Assembly: GCA_013400975.1 (NCBI GenBank)
Contig: WBMZ01014035.1
Span: 1-64,000, forward strand
Source: Atrichornis clamosus
Taxonomy: Eukaryota; Chordata; Aves; Passeriformes; Menuridae
Direction: 5' to 3'
Length of the DNA stretch: 64,000 nt
The notes under the pieces were generated by a model. It was not told the origin of the DNA. It made no database searches and worked only from the letters and a program-made list of their open reading frames with translations. Numbering within the stretch: the first letter of the stretch is position 1; the number at the start of each line of letters is the position of its first letter. This document shows, piece after piece, positions 62,402-64,000 of the stretch. The translations under genes and the position numbers were made by a program.

Positions 62402-63400
62402 GCTCACTGGTGAGTGTTCTCTGCACAAATATCAGCCTGAGTGACCTTCTCAGGGGCACGGGGTGAGTTTCTGGCAGGGCTGGCCACAGAATTCAGGCCT
62501 CTGAATTCCAGAGGGCTGAAATTCCTCCCAGATGTGCTGTAGGGTGGACAGTTTATCTGGATCGAGAGCAAGGCCAGTTTTAAGACTATACAACTATATA
62601 AGCCTCTCTGGCACAATTTTTAAATAATCTCTTTGCGCTAAAGGGAAGCAAAAATCCACAAGTAAAATCAACTTTTCCCTTTTTCACCCCTCCCAGAGAA
62701 ACCTCACCAAAATGATAGCGACCAACCCACCCAGAATTTAAGGGTGGAGCTGCACTTACCTCTGTCTTGGTGGGTAAAATATTAGAGCAAATAGCTTGGA
62801 GGACCTGGGAGAGCTACACTTTTATCACCAGGGATGAAAGGAAAAAGGGGCAAATTCAGCCTCTGGATAGACTGGAGCATGGAGCATCTTGTTTTGTCTT
62901 CACGGCCCATTGAGATGTTATTACATCGAGTCAAATAAATTGCCCAACCATCAGGACATTCCTTCTATCGACCTCTGGGGACCAAAGACAATAAAAGCTC
63001 CAGTGCTTCAATCAGGCTGTAATGAGAAGATTGATGTCTTTGGGAGGACTTGCTGACTGCAGCTTGGACCACTCTGCCATGAGCTGGGATTGAGGGCTGG
63101 GCTTTGCAGGGGCTGCTCCTTTCCCACTGCTTTTCCCATGGAGAAGCTTGCCAGGAGCAAACATCTTCCAGCATCCTCCTGCTCTTGGCTGGAGCAATTC
63201 CACTTGAAATGACCTCCCCAGTCATGCTGGTGGGTGAGGAGAGATTTTTTTCATGTCTAAGAATGCTGGAGGAAACTGTCAGAAAAACAGCTTTGATTTT
63301 TTTTTTAATTTGTTTACTTTAAAAAATTTTTTTTATCGTTTTTTTGAACTCAGACTTGTGATTCAAGTTATACCAACAGCAAATTCTTGACTTTATGTAC

Positions 63401-63480
63401 CGAATAGAATCACTGAGTTTGGAAAAGCCCTCTAAGATCATCGAGTCCAACCATTAACCCAGCACTCCCAAAGCTACCAG
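63401..63480 (-). repeat. CR1 LINE 3' remnant
   Basis: CCGAATAGAATCACTGAGTT, CCTCTAAGATCATCGAGTCC. Confidence 0.88.
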
Positions 63481-64000
63481 TAAAACACATCTCTATAAAA
63501 AAGGAGTGTTCCCACTTTGCCCATATAAAGTATTTTTAGTGCAATTCCCGTAAATCTGTGTTTGCAGTGATTTTACCTGATTTACGCCTTTCTCCATTGT
63601 CAGGAATGTTTTTCCCACCCTGTCCCAGGCTGTTGTGCCACATGGATGCGTGGCCATGCCTCCCACACCAAGGGTGGGCACATCCCAGCTGCAGCCAGAC
63701 CCCGATGTCCCAAACCTCCCCCCAAAGCTGTGCAGCCGCCACTGCTGGAATGTTCATCCCACCCGGAAAAGGCTCTGAGCAACCAGCTCTGACTTTCAGG
63801 TTGACCCAAAGGGGTGGACTGTGCACCTCAGAGCTCCCTCCCAAGCTCACTCCTTCACTGGTTTGTGAAGGTGACCATGTGGGACTTGGAAATGGCAAAG
63901 TCACCCCTGACTCAAGGATATGAAGGAAAAAACCCACCCAGACTTGCATTTAAATCCCTTTGAACTTCTCCGAGATCAGCCAGAAGCTCTGATTTCATTT

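Larger units (their letters stand above)
46311..64000. other. Right intergenic flank
   Basis: Upstream of DDRGK1. Unique stretches between CR1 copies (47004-47798, 48041-48692, 49013-49750, 50367-51593, 51723-52384, 52523-53849, 54052-55093, 56084-57489, 57894-59236, 59999-61332, 62402-63400 and 63481-64000) show no recognisable coding exon. No ITPA-like exon was seen. Confidence 0.6.

Overview
This window is vertebrate nuclear DNA, almost certainly from a bird. It is dotted with short, 5'-truncated CR1 LINE copies of the avian type. Their 3' ends read 'TTCCAACCCAAACCATTCCATGA' or similar and stop in ATTCTRTG-like octamers. I recognised about 30 copies, and no Alu, B1 or tRNA-SINE families. 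Only one gene can be built with confidence: DDRGK1 (UFBP1), the ER-anchored adaptor of the UFM1 ligase. It lies on the minus strand and is complete in nine coding exons from an ATG at 45904 to a TGA at 11306. All eight introns are GT-AG and the reading frame stays open across every junction, giving a 299-residue protein.

Layout, left to right. 1-9.9 kb is gene-poor flank with seven CR1 fragments and a CpG-retaining, homeobox-motif-rich stretch around 4.3-5.1 kb. 9.93-11.3 kb is the probable DDRGK1 3' UTR, ending at an AATAAA with a GT-rich downstream element. Inside it sits a 177-bp minus-strand stretch with ideal splice sites and a fully open frame that I cannot assign to any gene. 11.3-45.9 kb is DDRGK1. 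Its long introns (up to 9.1 kb) are strikingly poor in CR1 between 12 and 40 kb. 45.5-46.3 kb is the CpG-island promoter over exon 1, with a 19-C homopolymer just inside intron 1 and a 12-bp TTAAA tandem array on the upstream side. 46.6-64 kb is intergenic: dense CR1 fragments, a single assembly N at 48285, one isolated plus-strand exon-like segment and a few CNE-like stretches.

The encoded protein has the expected DDRGK1 order: an N-terminal signal anchor, a low-complexity linker, a long charged coiled coil, a UFM1-interacting FVVEEEG motif, and a C-terminal winged-helix (PCI-like) region. The name-giving DDRGK motif contains the lysine equivalent to human K267, the main UFMylation site. It would act at the ER membrane with UFL1 and CDK5RAP3 in ER-phagy and ribosome UFMylation.

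I found no bacterial-style system, no intact transposon and no clear RNA gene. The observations most worth checking are the unassigned 177-bp exon at 10.8-11.0 kb, two near-perfect local inverted duplications (15.3 kb and 62.3 kb), the N at 48285 flanked by a duplicated octamer, inverted CR1 pairs, and the absence from both flanks of the neighbours expected from mammalian synteny (LZTS3, ITPA).
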